64,000 nucleotides of DNA, from NCBI GenBank assembly GCA_038502055.1, contig JAXRKN010000044.1, positions 8,750,501-8,814,500 on the forward strand, read 5' to 3'. The notes beneath the pieces are model-generated. The model saw only the letters and a program-made list of their open reading frames with translations. It made no database searches and had not been told where the DNA came from. Source of the DNA: Tanytarsus gracilentus. Its lineage: Eukaryota > Arthropoda > Insecta > Diptera > Chironomidae. Made by a program: the position numbers and the translations under genes. Of this stretch, positions 23,781 through 35,345 are shown piece after piece (the stretch's first letter is position 1; each line of letters begins with the position of its first letter).

Positions 23781-24753
23781 TGGTATTATTCGAGAGGAAA
23801 GATTGCTTAAGCTTTTTCAGGGACTATCACCGGCCCTCTACCGACATGTTGTTTATAGTGGTGTCCGGATTGGAACGTATGACTACTTAAGAAAAAGATT
23901 TACGGACGAGAATAATCAACTGGCTTTATGGAAATCGGCCATTGCCGGTGTTTCTGCCGGTGCTTTAGCTCAATATCTCGCTTCGCCAGCCGATCTTGTT
24001 AAAGTTCAAATACAAATGGAGGGAAGAAGGAGATTGATGGGACTCGAACCACGTGTTCATAGTGCATCACACGCTTTAAAAGAAATAATCAAAAAAGGCG
24101 GAATTGCTGGACTGTGGTAAAATTTTATTTTATAGTTTTAGAATTCGTTTTATTAATGCTTATAAAAAATTTTTAAAGGAAGGGCAGCATTCCTAACGTT
24201 CAGCGAGCTGCATTGGTCAATTTAGGAGATTTAACGACTTACGATAGTGTTAAGAGATACATACTCAGAAGTACAGGACTACCAGATGATCATGTAGTGC
24301 ATATTATGTCCTCTGTTTGTGCAGGGCTAGTTGCGGCTTTGTTAGGAACACCCGCTGATGGTGATTGAAAAATTATAGGATTGATTGATTTATGAGAAAT
24401 TTATTGATTTTTCATTTTAGTTGTCAAAACTCGTGTCATGAATCAGCCCACGGATGAGTCTGGGAGGTGAGCGACGATTAATAATTTATTATGACAAAAA
24501 TTACCATTGAATTTTTTTAGGGGTTTGCTTTATCGAGGATCAGTAGACTGTCTTCAACAAACGATTAAAAAAGAAGGATTTTTAGCAATGTACAAAGGTA
24601 AATTATTTTTTTTTAAAAAATCATTTAGAAATAAATTTAAATGAATTAATTTTAGGTTTCCTGCCTTGCTGGATCCGTATGGCGCCTTGGTCTTTAACAT
24701 TTTGGCTGAGCTTTGAGCAAATTCGAATGTTCCTCGGTGCCGGCGGGTATTAA
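23781..24753 (+). pseudogene. 5'-truncated second copy of UCP4
   Basis: It carries most of exon 4 (to 24116) and exons 24179-24360, 24421-24466, 24521-24597 and 24656-24753, all with intact splice sites and open frame. Exons 1-3 and the start of exon 4 are missing, and the preceding SF3A3 fragment is in the wrong frame, so a carrier cannot be made. It would lack the first carrier repeat. It keeps the conserved VQIQMEG but has REERLL where the complete gene has REEGLL. The good preservation points to a recent duplication. Confidence 0.85.
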
Positions 24754-25691
24754 ATTAGAGTGTTCACTTTTATGTGTTTTATGTAGCCACCTCAACCTCA
24801 TCTAAAAGATGAAAATCATTCACCTCTGACACATTTGTGCTCTCAATTTTAAATATTGACTATTAAAAATTCCTTTTTTCCGTTAAATTTCAAATTAGAT
24901 GGGGAAATTAATTAGTTTAAGAGCTTTGTTGAAAAGTAGACGATTGTAGAACTTTTGACGTGACAATATGAAAATTACTTCGAAGCGATAATTATGGTAA
25001 ATTTAATTTTTTCACCATCATCGAATGTCATAAATTTTTCGCTGTGCCATATAAAAAATGCTGAACTTTTCGCAAAATTGATTAATTTGTCTTGTTATAT
25101 TCTTTTTTTTGCACGAAAATAATCGCACAGTGATGAAAACAGGCTCAACAGGCGAAAAAAAATTATTTTTCGCAGCACGCTAAACGCAATTTTTAGAAAA
25201 TAAATCAATATAAAGTGTCGGCATCAAAGCTGTGATTGACTGAATCAGAAAAGAGTTTAAGGGATAATAATAATTTCCAATTGTAAAATTTTGTGAATCA
25301 CAATTAGAGTGAATAAAGTATGAAAGTATACTCGATATAGTAATCGCTGATGAGTGATGAGTTATTAATTATTTACATTTTCAGAGAATTCACGAAGAAA
25401 TTAGATTGAATTTGATGGAAAAGGCTGCAAAGCAAACGTATATTTTGGTTTTGAACTTTTAGGTGAATAAATTTTAATTTTTTTTATACAAAATGAACAT
25501 TTCCTGTCAGAGACATGTCCTAATGTCACCGTTAAAAAATCCAAAATCCGCATAAAAATAAAATTTAAATTTCTATTTAGTATTTTGTATTGACAATTGT
25601 ATACAAAAAGTATACTAATATTTAAATTTCGTCACCAACGGTTTTGATGTCTCTCGCTGGTTTTTTTGAAGTGATCGAATTTCAATGAGCA
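23781..25691 (+). repeat. Right copy of the 1.9 kb direct repeat
   Basis: Counterpart of 20398-22299. A small difference is an extra GATGAGT-like repeat unit near 25350. The sequence after 25691 leads straight into the DM9-protein gene, so this copy appears to be in the native position for the 3' flank. Confidence 0.9.
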
Positions 25692-25801
25692 ATAGTTAAT
25701 TTTTTGCTTTTGTTTAGCGTTCTTTAAGATAATTTTTGTTACTTGTTTGCGTTCAAACAGTCCCTTGGAGAAAACAAAACAAACTTTGCAGCTGTTTAGT
25801 C

Positions 25802-26291
25802 ATGGATGAAATTCCATATTTTGTAAGTTTTGACGGTTCTATTCCTCAAAATGTAAAGATATTTGGAAGTTACAAAGGACAAAACTATTTCATCGGTCGA
25901 GCTCATCACAATTTATCGCTCACACCAGGAATTGTTTTAGAAAGAGAAAAAGTTTGCTTAATTCCGTGGGTAAGTTTAATGAGCATTTAAAACAAATTGG
26001 AGAAGTAATTTAAATTATACCAAGGGCACAATCACAAATCGTAAGATTGACTTTGAAATACTGGTTGGCGGAAGTGAAGAAAATTGGGTTGTCGCTTCAG
26101 AAGGAAATGCACCATTGAATGCGTTTGTAGGCGGACAATCGGAACAAGGTGAATCACTTTTTATTGGAAGATATAGGGACGAAGGTGGTGACGTGATTGT
26201 AGGTAAAATTCAGCCAAGCCATCATGTCTGCTATATCACTTGCGACGAACTTGAGAAAAACAGTCGCAACTATGAGGTTTTTGTTATTTAA
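25802..26291 (+). CDS. DM9-repeat protein
   Basis: Two exons, 25802-25969 and 26025-26291, join in frame to 144 residues. The protein consists of two DM9 (DUF3421) repeats. The first begins near YFVSFDGSIPQN and includes GRAHHNLSLTPGI. The second begins NWVVASEGNAPLNA and includes SLFIGRY, IVGKIQPSHHVCYI and NYEVFVI. There is no signal peptide or membrane segment, so the product is probably cytosolic. DM9 proteins are common in insects, and some bind sugars or respond to infection, but the role of this one cannot be told from sequence. The start ATG was chosen because the DM9 fold begins right after it; an in-frame upstream extension looks non-coding. The gene converges with the kinesin gene, with 129 bases between the two stop codons. 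AATAAA is at 26393-26398. Confidence 0.85.
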
Positions 26292-26420
26292 GAGCATTAT
26301 ATATTTATCTGAATGATAATCTCAAATTATTAATCATTAATTAATTATTTTTGTACATCGCGGAATAGAGCAAGTTATTTTAAAGTAAATATAATAAAGA
26401 AGAATATAATTATCACAAAT

Positions 26421-29400
26421 TTATTCAACGCTATCTTGAGCAGTTGGTGCCGGTTCGCCATATTTAGCTCGCAGTTCATCAAGCTTCTTTTTGCGCACTT
26501 CACAAATTTCTTTTGCGAATTCATACTTTTGTTTCATTTGAAGAAAATCTCGAGTGACATTCGTAACATCTTCGGTCATTTTGTTCTCAAGCTGTTTCAC
26601 ATACTCTTCCAGTCGCTTCATTTCAGAGTTTTCTTGTGTGAGATTTTGAATTGTTTCATAGCGTACATTACAAAGACGCTTTGCCATGTCGTACTTTCTA
26701 AGGACTTCATCATACAGCTTTTGTGCAATCATTCCTTCGGTTCCGGGTGTGTTTTGAGCATTTTGACTAATATTCTCCTTTTCAGTTTCTTTTTTCTCCT
26801 CTTCGAGCTGACGAATTCGATGATCAGCCTCGGCAAGTTGACGCTTCAGTGCATTCTTTTCATTCTGAATGTCATACAAAGCAGTCTTAAAAGAAAAAAA
26901 TTAGAATAAATTAAAGTTTACCAAGTTAAGGAAGATTATTGAATTTACCTTCTCAACAAAATTAGACATGGACACACCAACTTGTAACGAGCGAGTTACG
27001 TGCTCAACTTTAACTTTTTGACTATTCGAGAGCTTTTCAATTTTTTTATTCGCTTCATCGAGTGATTCTTTGCATTTTGCATGAGCCCGACGCTCCTTAT
27101 CGTAGTCCTGTTGTGCTTGCCATAGGTCAATTTTTAGTGGATTAGCATTTGCCATTCGCTCAAAATTGGCAATTTTACAATTTCCAATTTTCAAATCAAT
27201 TGTGATTTTCTTTAATTTTTCACGAAGCTCATTACAGGCACACAATTCGCTTGATGCATCGGTTTGTGTTTCGACATCCTGAAATTTCTCCCACAAAGAT
27301 AGGCGACGATTGTCATCGTGGACACTTTGACGGCGACTTTTACGTTCTTGAATCGATCGTTGTGCTCTTACTGGCGTACCTGAGTTTGCTTCCACCATTA
27401 GATGCTTATTTTGAAGGCTGTATAAGGCGTCACTATCGTGCTCACTGCTTCTACGTGATCGAGGACTAACCGAAAGCTTTTTCTTCTCCATAAGCTGTTG
27501 AGTTAGTGTTTCGCACTTTTCGCGGAGTTCACCGACAGTTTTAGAATGTGTGAAATTCTCAGACATTTGTTCGGACAACTGTGTGTTGAGAGATTCGACA
27601 TCGCGCTTGTATTGATCAAGCGACAGTTTCAATGCTTTGATTTCTCGCTCCAATTTACCATTAATCTCAGATAGCTGACTGTACTTTTCATCGAGAACCG
27701 TGTATTTTAAGTCATTTTCGTCGCTTGCCGTCCTCAAACAATCGCGTTCTTTTGTAATTTTAGCTAGCTCACTGTTAACTTTCTTGAGGTCACTTCCGGT
27801 GGCAGCTTTCAACGCCTCAGTTTCGCCCAATTGTCGCATGAGGTCACTAATTTTTGCCTCAAGCGAATCTGTTTTATTACGCGTGTCTACAGAACGTCTG
27901 CGAAGTCGTGTCTTGGCATCTTCGAACTCATTCGTTACCTTATTCAATTCACTTTCCAGTTGCGCTATTTTTTCATCCTTTATGATGATAGCTGACTCGT
28001 AATTTGTGACTTTCGCATCGAGCTGCAAGTATCGCGAGTCAAATTCACTTGCCTGCTTTTCAAGATCACAAATTTTTAACTTGCAAATTTCATTTTCAGC
28101 ATTTTTTGCGTTCTTTTCATTCACAAGCTTGTCGTGCTCATCTTTCATGGTCTTTTGCACGTCCGTAAGAAGTTCAATTGTACTTTCATGATCGAAAATT
28201 GTTTGACCAAGACCTGAATTTTCATTCAATACTTTTTTAATTTCCTCTTTCAGGTGTTGAATCTCCTGAACTTTCTCATTATAATCGGCAGGCACTTGAG
28301 AATTTTTTAGATTATTTTGTAGCTCAGCAATCTTATCTTCGAGTTCTTGGATTTTTGCATCTGATTCTTGTTGCGATGATTTTGCATGTGAAAGTTCATT
28401 GCACATACTACTCATTTGAGTCTCAAGGGATGCAGCAACGTCTGATTTTTCACTCAAGTTTGACTCGGCCATTTTTAATTGAGCTTCCAAAGATGAAATC
28501 GAGGCCATTTTATCATCAAGCAGCGATTTTGTTTCTGTATGTTCCTTGTTTAATTCACGAATTTGAGTCTCTAGGGATGTCAATCTCAACTTTGCGGATT
28601 CCAATTGTGATTTAAGTTCGTCACTGATTGCTTTTGTAGTGCTGTATTGATCAACGAGCGTTTCGTTTTGCGATTTAATCTCTACAAGTTCGTTTTCTAG
28701 CTTCGTCTTATCATCGTCCGTGGAATTTTGATCATTTTTCAACAGTAGGGATTGAATTTTTCCTTCGAGCTCGGTGATTTTGTCATCCTTTTCCATCGAC
28801 TCCTTTTCCTTCTTTTCGTGATCACTCTCACGCGAAACAAGATCGTTCAACTTTAATTTTAGAGAATTATTTTCATCCACAGATGCTACAACTTTTTGCG
28901 AAAACTCATCTCTCTCTTGTTTCAATGTGTTCAAAGCTAATTTAAGCTCTTCCAGTTCCTTATAGAGCTTATCATTTGATTCTGAAAGCTCCTCTGCCTG
29001 CTCCATAATCTTGTTATGGTCATTAAATACATCGGCATGCGATGCTTTAAGCGATTCATACTGGGTAGTCATCATTTTTAAAGTGTCTGAAAGTTTTTCG
29101 TCACTCTCAATTTCCTGGAGCTTTTGAGTTAAGCTTTCAATCAAAGTAACTTTCTCAACAATTTCTGACTCGTATTCTTGAATTTTGTCTGTTAAACTTG
29201 ATTTTTCCTCGTTGAGCGCTTGAATTTGTTGACGATCCTTTGCAAGGCACGACTTAAATTCGTTTATTTCCGCGTTCAATGATTCAATTTGTACGCCTGA
29301 GGTTACTACGACGCTTTCGTTTGCAAAAGAATCACTAAAAAGTTCCATTGATCTGTCTTGAACATCGGGCTTAGCGGGAATCTTTAAGAGCAAGTCATCG

Positions 29401-32400
29401 ATTGTATTTTGCATTTTAATCTTTTCTTTTGTTAGATTTTCAAGTTCCGCTTCAAGTGACTCGCATTCATCTAATGTTGCAGCCATGTGGGTGTTCTCAC
29501 GTGATAATTTCTCAATCTGTTGTTTCAACTCATCGATGTTGACATCGCGTGCAGCCAATTGGGCTTTTAAAATTCCCAAAACTTCACAATCGTTTGACGC
29601 ACCTTCCTTATTTTCCAATTGGCATCTTAACTCGTCAATAATTGTGTATTGCTCGCTAAATTTATTAACGCTCTCGTCGAGTTCCGATTTAGTCTTGACA
29701 AGTTCATTACTTAGCAATTCCACCTGATGTTTAAGCTGCTGTTCGCTTTCGGCAGCATTTTGACTGACTACCAATTGATCACTTAGAATGACGACTGTCG
29801 CACGAATCGACTCGATTTGTTCAAGAAGCTGTAATTTTTCTAACTCGAGAGATTCCGTTTTAGAAGAGTTGTGGTGCATTTTAAGAATTATCTTACCGAA
29901 GTCGTCATCTTCTTGAATTTCTTCAACATTACCGTTAATCAGCATTTCTTGAATTCTCTCAAAGGTGGTAATTTTAAGGCTGCAGTCTAAGATTTGATCT
30001 GAAAGAGTTTTATTATCAACGATTCGAGCATCGAGTTCACTTTGGAGATTAGTGAAGTCTTTTTGCAATTTTTCCGCTTCTTGAGAGTTTTCCAGCATCT
30101 CATCCATGAGTTTAGATTGATCTTGTTCCAGCTCATCGATGCGTCCATTTTTGGAAGTGATTTCAGCTTCGAGTTTTGCGGTATTTTGCTGGAGATTTTC
30201 AGCATCTTGAACAGCCTCCAGTAGCTGATCAGAAAGTTTAATATTTTCCTGTTGTAAACTTTCCACTTTCTCCTTAAATGATTGGTAATATTCGCGGATT
30301 TGTTGATTTTCACTCTCGAGCTCTTTAATGCGAGTAATATAATCAGTATTTGCGTTTGCCTGAATAGCGAAAAGCTCTTCCTCCGTCTTCTTTAGCAGCT
30401 CTTGTAATTTTGTAATTTTAGCATTTAGTTCGCAAACTTTTGACTCGTCTCGAGCCTCTTCAAGAAGCCCTAGAAGCTCTGTTTCGCGGTTTTTAGCTTT
30501 AACTTTGAACTGATCGAATTCGTATTGAGAACTAGCCAAATTATTCTCGGCAAACTGTCGCTCCTCAAGTGCTTTCTTAAGTTCCTTTTCAGCCAAAAAC
30601 TGTTTTGTCTCCATGGTTCGAAGTTTTTCAATTTCGGCGTCCTTTTGATCGTTTAGTGCTTTAAACTCAGCAATTCTGCACTCATATTCAGTTGCTGTTT
30701 TTTTCATGTCGTTCAGTTTTTCCTGCAAATTACACTCCTCTTTACTCGCGGTATATTCTTCAACCAATTTAAAATCTTTGAGCTCGTCGATTTCTTGTTC
30801 AAGCTCTTTAATGCGCTCGTAAGGATCAAAATTGCCAACGCCAAGCATTGGAGATCTGTCTTGAGCTTTATCAAAGGAATTTGGACGAAAAGCTCTTGGT
30901 GTGTGTATGAGATTCTTAAGATCGTCCGTATTGCGGGCACCTTTCACGGGACTAAGTGTACGATCGAGATTGACATTTTCCGAGGATGTAAACTCTTCTT
31001 CATCAAAATTAACATCAATACCATTGCTGAGCACGAAATTTGAAGACGCACCTTCCCGGAAGAGAACGAAAGGCGGCGGCGGTGGGAGCATTTCATTGTG
31101 TCCTTTTAATATAACATTACCCTGTGACTTGTTGCTGTAGAGTGGAATTTTGGAACTGCTATCGCTCAACCCTGATTGATGGCACCAAGTACGTCGACGA
31201 TTCACCTCCTTTTGATTGACTAGATATGTCGGATGATTAACAAAACTCAATTCAAGCTCGAGAATTTTATTCGTAATTTTCGAAAAATTAAACTAAATAG
31301 AATTAAATTAGTTTTTTTGAATTGGTTAAAAAAAATATATTGAACTTTACCGTTTGTGCCTTTTCTGTCTTCTGTGCGTCCAACTGTTTCTTGAGGACGG
31401 CAATTTCTTTACGCAAGCGATTCATGATAACCTGGTCCGAGACGGATTCGTTGATTTTCGGTCGATTTTTAATTTTCTTGGCATTGCTTGCAAAACTAAA
31501 TAATAAAATTAATATTTCTGTGTCAACAAAATAAAATATTTTAAAACTTACGTGAGTGTAGAAAATGTCTCGTCTAACGAGGCCGGCGTTACAGTACAAA
31601 TAATGGCAGTTTGAGCGTTTCCACCCAACGAAGCGGAAAGAATTCGAGTCAATTTTGAGTCGCGATACGGAATATGCTGGAGCTTTTCACTACTTTCGCC
31701 AATGTCACTGAGCTCACGAATTACTTTGCTGAGAGCCAGGAGACTCTTATTAATGCATCCGCCCTCACGTAGTCTCTCTCCAGTGGCCTTTGTTTGATCA
31801 GCTCTCTCTGAACCAGCTAAATCAACGAGATTTAGTGTAGAGACTTGCACAATTCCATCCTCACTGCTAAGATCTTTCGATTCGATTACGATGCGAAATA
31901 TTGAATGTGAGCGACTCGACTGATCATTCATTCCTGTTTCGCCGACGCGCCTTGAAACATTACCTTTCGCATAAGTCTCGAGTATGCTCTGTGCTGTCGA
32001 CGAAATTACTTCTGTCTGCTGAACTGAAACTTCACCTGGATTAGTTTCACGAAGTTTAGTCAGTTCTGTTTTTTCGGGCTCGAGCAAGTCATAGATTTTT
32101 TCATTATAGATCTCAATGTAACCAACACGAATGAGAAACTCGCGCTGAGGCATGGTTTCAATCTGTTTGAAGATCTCATCAATGGCCAGAGGAACAACAC
32201 CAGGATTTTCTTCACTTCCCATCATACAGTATGTCTAAAATATTCAAAAAAAAATTAGCAACTTTTCGTGAATCACAACTTTTTGTTACTCACTTTTCCG
32301 CTGGAAGTTTGCCCATATGCAAAAATGGTGCCGTTAATCCCCTTGAGAGCATTTGTAACGATTGGCTTAGCGACTTCTTGAAAAATCTCTTGAGTCGAGC

Positions 32401-32628
32401 GTGTTTCATCGAAAACCTTGTCTGGATGTTGAGAAAGACGTTTAGAGAATGAATTTTTTGAAATTTCGTAAATAATTCTGACTGGATCTTACCGAATGTC
32501 ATATTGTATTGCTTATTATTGGATTTTATGGCCTTCTCATCGACCACACTCCATTGCGAGACGAGATTTTCATCTTTTTCCCGCGGAATGAGCGGCCTCA
32601 ATTTAATTACGACTTTTATTGACGTCAT
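26421..32628 (-). CDS. cmet: CENP-E-like kinesin (kinesin-7)
   Basis: Plus-end microtubule motor of the kinesin-7/CENP-E type, which links kinetochores to spindle microtubules in mitosis. Six exons in transcript order: 32628-32493, 32421-32294, 32234-31552, 31495-31351, 31292-26949, 26885-26421. They join in frame to 1966 residues. The motor domain occupies about residues 1-330: IKVVIKLRPL at the start, P-loop GQTSSGKT (82-89), switch I NDQSSRSHS, and switch II LVDLAGSE. A neck and a very long coiled coil (about 365-1940, almost all in one 4.3 kb exon) rich in E, K, L and Q follow, with a short C-terminal coil. Flies have two related genes, cmet and cana; only one is seen here, and which it equals is not decidable. 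The stop codon lies inside an AATAAA. A broken copy of its 5' end is at 23163-23445. Confidence 0.92.
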
Positions 32629-32946
32629 TTTGGCTTTTTCATGAGTAAATTTAACTTATCTTGATGGTTGTCGATGTTTAGATGGCTTTATAAACAATTA
32701 ACTGTTACTTTAGACAGAAATATCCGAAAATAATGATTTTAAATTGAAATCTTGTTCACTTTGATTTTTTTCTTTCTCGCTCGCCTTAACGGACTTTTTT
32801 CGTTCAGTGCGCGAATTTTTTGGGCGGGAAAATTCAAATTTCTCTACGTCTCTACGCTCTACGTCCGTAATGTTTACATTTTTCAACCACGTAATTCTTT
32901 AAAAATCTTAATTCAAGTTTTTAAGCCAATTTCTGAGATTTTAAAA
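32629..32946. promoter_or_regulatory. Shared divergent promoter region, kinesin and ERLEC1
   Basis: Only 318 bases separate the two start codons, which point away from each other, so both promoters must lie here or overlap the first transcribed bases. The segment GCGCGAATTTTTTGGGCGGGAA near its middle resembles an E2F site (TTTGGGCGGGAA), which would suit a mitotic kinesin. Part of this region (to 32796) is repeated in the rearranged block. Confidence 0.55.
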
Positions 32947-34768
32947 ATGAAAAAAGTACACAACTGCTTGATACTGCTGGCGATCTTAAGCTTTCACAAG
33001 GCGGCTTGTAATGATCTGAAAGGATTCGATGACACCATCTACTTTTCACTTAACTGGAAGGGAAATGAAAATCTTTTGGTGAGTTGTTTATTAATCACGA
33101 TAAGATGATCCAGTATGATAGCGTCAATGTAATTTTAGGAAGTTCCTGAAGACGCTGAAAGCATGACTGTAACGACTCATGTAAATGAAAAATACAAATG
33201 CTACTTGCCCAAATTAGCCACAAAGGAGGACGATGTTGAGGACCTGCTCGAAACGTCAGTTTTAGACTATCTCGAGCCACTTTTCAAGGGCGATGTCTGT
33301 TCGTATAGAATTGAGTCTTATTGGACCTACGAGATATGTCATGGAAATTATATTAAACAATATCACGAGGAGAGAGACGGAAAAACCACCAAATTGCAAG
33401 AGTACTATCTCGGCAAGTGGAACACACAAAAGACAACCGATCTGCGCGCTAAGCTTGAAAAGAGTAAAGACGAGAAACTTCGATATAAGAAAATTGACGG
33501 CATTAATCTCGCATATTTCGAGGTGGAAATGAGCGATGGAACTCTCTGCGATCTCAACAGTGAGCCGCGTATGACGAGGGTTCTTTACGTTTGCTACGCA
33601 CATGGCAAGAATGAAATTTATTCACTGAAAGAGGTTTCAACGTGCAACTATGAAATTGTCGTTTTAACTCCGAGTTTGTGCTTACATCCAAAGTATAAGC
33701 TTCAAGAGACAACTGAAAATTCAATCAGCTGCATTCCACTCAATAACGCACCAAAAAAGCCTAAAAGCTTGCTAGCAATGGAAGTCGACAGTATGAAAAT
33801 GAGATATCAAAAACTGATGGTGAGTACCGATGAGTGTCTATAGTAGTACTTCTTTTGTGTGCACATGTAGACTCTTTTGCTTGCCTAGTAGAAAATAAAT
33901 TATTGCCCGAGTTTCATTTTATCAGTTTTTTTCTCATTTTAATTTATTCGAAAATAAATCCGCTAGGACGTGAATAAAGGCCTAAAAGAAGCTATTGCTG
34001 TTTTTAAAGTTGACACGAAGGTAGGATACTTGTTTTTCGTGTAGATTTTGCACTTTTTTATTTGACTGCAACTAATATTTAAATTATTATTGTGAATGAA
34101 TATCTTAATGAATAAAATTTATTTAATAAATCTTTTTTAAGGATGGAAAACTCACGATGGAATTGGTCGATGAAGTTAATCCCAAGCAGATGGAGGATAT
34201 TTTTGGAAAGATGGAAGAGATTGATAAGTCAAGCAAGCCCATTCGACAAATCAGCAACACACCCGAAGACACATCAATTGTTGAGAGTTTTCTTGCGGGC
34301 AAGACATGCCTCACTGGCGGCACTGGATGGTGGAAATATGAATTTTGTTACGGGAAATATGTGAAGCAATTTCATGTCGATAAACTCGGAAGCAAAACTC
34401 AAATTATGCTGGGCAAATTTAATGAAGAAGATCATAAGGAATTCCTTAAAAATCATCCTGAAAAGCGACCAAAATCGAAAGAACAGCGTAAACAGATAAT
34501 TCACTTTTATTCGGAGGGCAGCACGTGTGATAAGTCGGGCAAGCCACGACAGGTTGAGGTCGTGCTTAAATGCTTAGAGAATGCACAATCACAGTCGGCA
34601 GTGAGTCTCTATCTTCTCGAGCCAACGATATGTAATTATGTGCTGGGCGTTGAGAGTCCATTGATTTGCAATATATTAGATCGTGTGGATGAGAATGGAT
34701 TGGTGCCGCAAAAAGAAGAAGAAACTTCCGAGGCTGATGAAATTGAAAGATTTCTTTTCCAGAATTAA
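32947..34768 (+). CDS. Erlec1: Endoplasmic reticulum lectin 1 (XTP3-B)
   Basis: ER-lumenal lectin that recognises trimmed N-glycans on misfolded glycoproteins and passes them to the HRD1/SEL1L degradation complex. Four exons: 32947-33078, 33139-33819, 33967-34020, 34142-34768. They join in frame to 497 residues, matching animal orthologues (about 480). A signal peptide covers residues 1 to about 20. Two MRH (PRKCSH-like) domains follow. The first has YWTYEICHGNYIKQYH, an Arg-containing GTLCDLN..PRMTR strand and STCNYEI. The second has WWKYEFCYGKYVKQFH, STCDKSGKPRQVE and TICNYVL. The Arg, Glu and Tyr expected for mannose binding are visible in both. No KDEL-type tail is present, as in the family. 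The gene is divergent from the kinesin and convergent with IFT43. Confidence 0.93.
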
Positions 34769-34782
34769 TTTTAACATTATTC

Positions 34783-34797
34783 AATAAAGCTTTTATT
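34783..34797. terminator. Palindromic two-way poly(A) element
   Basis: AATAAAGCTTTTATT reads as AATAAA on the + strand (34783-34788, for ERLEC1) and as AATAAA on the minus strand (34797-34792, for IFT43). The minus-strand copy overlaps the IFT43 stop codon. Cleavage 10-30 bases beyond each signal would make the two transcripts overlap by some tens of bases. Confidence 0.7.
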
Positions 34798-35176
34798 TCT
34801 CATCAGCAAGATTTGCAGACACATCTGTGAAGAGTTTATTCCATGTCCAAACTTCATCCTTCTCTTCATTTTCCTCACTTTCAGGTTCCAGCACTTCCAT
34901 AAGAACCGTTAAATCGATCGTGTCTAAATTCACGCTGCTGTTTTTGAGGATATCCACATTTAGTTCCTTTTTGAAAGTGCCTTTACTAGGTGCTTCATCA
35001 ACAGCTTCGTCCTCCATTGCAAAATCTTCAATTTCAGGAATCTCTTGATGTTGATGTCTTGGTGAATTATTTGAAAGAAATCTTTCTTTCTCAATGTTTT
35101 CAAAAATATTCTTTTTACTCGCTGATTTCTTAAGCTCTTCCATCCAGCCATGCTTTTTAGTCGATGATGCAGACAT
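34793..35176 (-). CDS. IFT43: Intraflagellar transport protein 43 homologue
   Basis: Single-exon protein of 127 residues. The C-terminal part has the IFT43 signature: IDLTVLMEVLEPESE followed by acidic residues and VWTWNKLFTDVSANL, which parallels the family's LLTKVL..W.WD.LFTEV block. IFT43 is a small subunit of the IFT-A complex that carries cargo out of, and membrane proteins into, cilia. In flies cilia are limited to sensory neurons and sperm. The N-terminal part is lysine-rich and then acidic and looks disordered. It is shorter than vertebrate IFT43 (about 208), with the loss in the disordered part. It shares a 169-base divergent promoter region with SF3A3. Confidence 0.8.
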   Translation of the reverse strand: MSASSTKKHGWMEELKKSASKKNIFENIEKERFLSNNSPRHQHQEIPEIEDFAMEDEAVDEAPSKGTFKKELNVDILKNSSVNLDTIDLTVLMEVLEPESEENEEKDEVWTWNKLFTDVSANLADEK

Positions 35177-35345
35177 GATTTAATTCAAGACTTTTCACTT
35201 TTCCTTGATCTTTTTTCGTTGATGAATTTTATAGCTCTATGACAACAACGTGGACATTCCGTCAAAATAAAACATCAAAAATAATCGCTAACTTGTTTTT
35301 CAAAACGTTTGCCGGAGAAATTTTTTAAAAAGTAATTTTTTCACA
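35177..35345. promoter_or_regulatory. Divergent promoter region, IFT43 and SF3A3
   Basis: 169 bases separate the divergent start codons. No TATA box is evident. A cilium gene and a general splicing gene therefore share very little regulatory space. Confidence 0.55.

Noticed and set aside
27251..30940. Several open frames antisense to the kinesin coiled coil
   Set aside because: These are shadows of the 4.3 kb coding exon. Lysine and glutamate codons read in reverse give long Phe/Leu/Ser frames.
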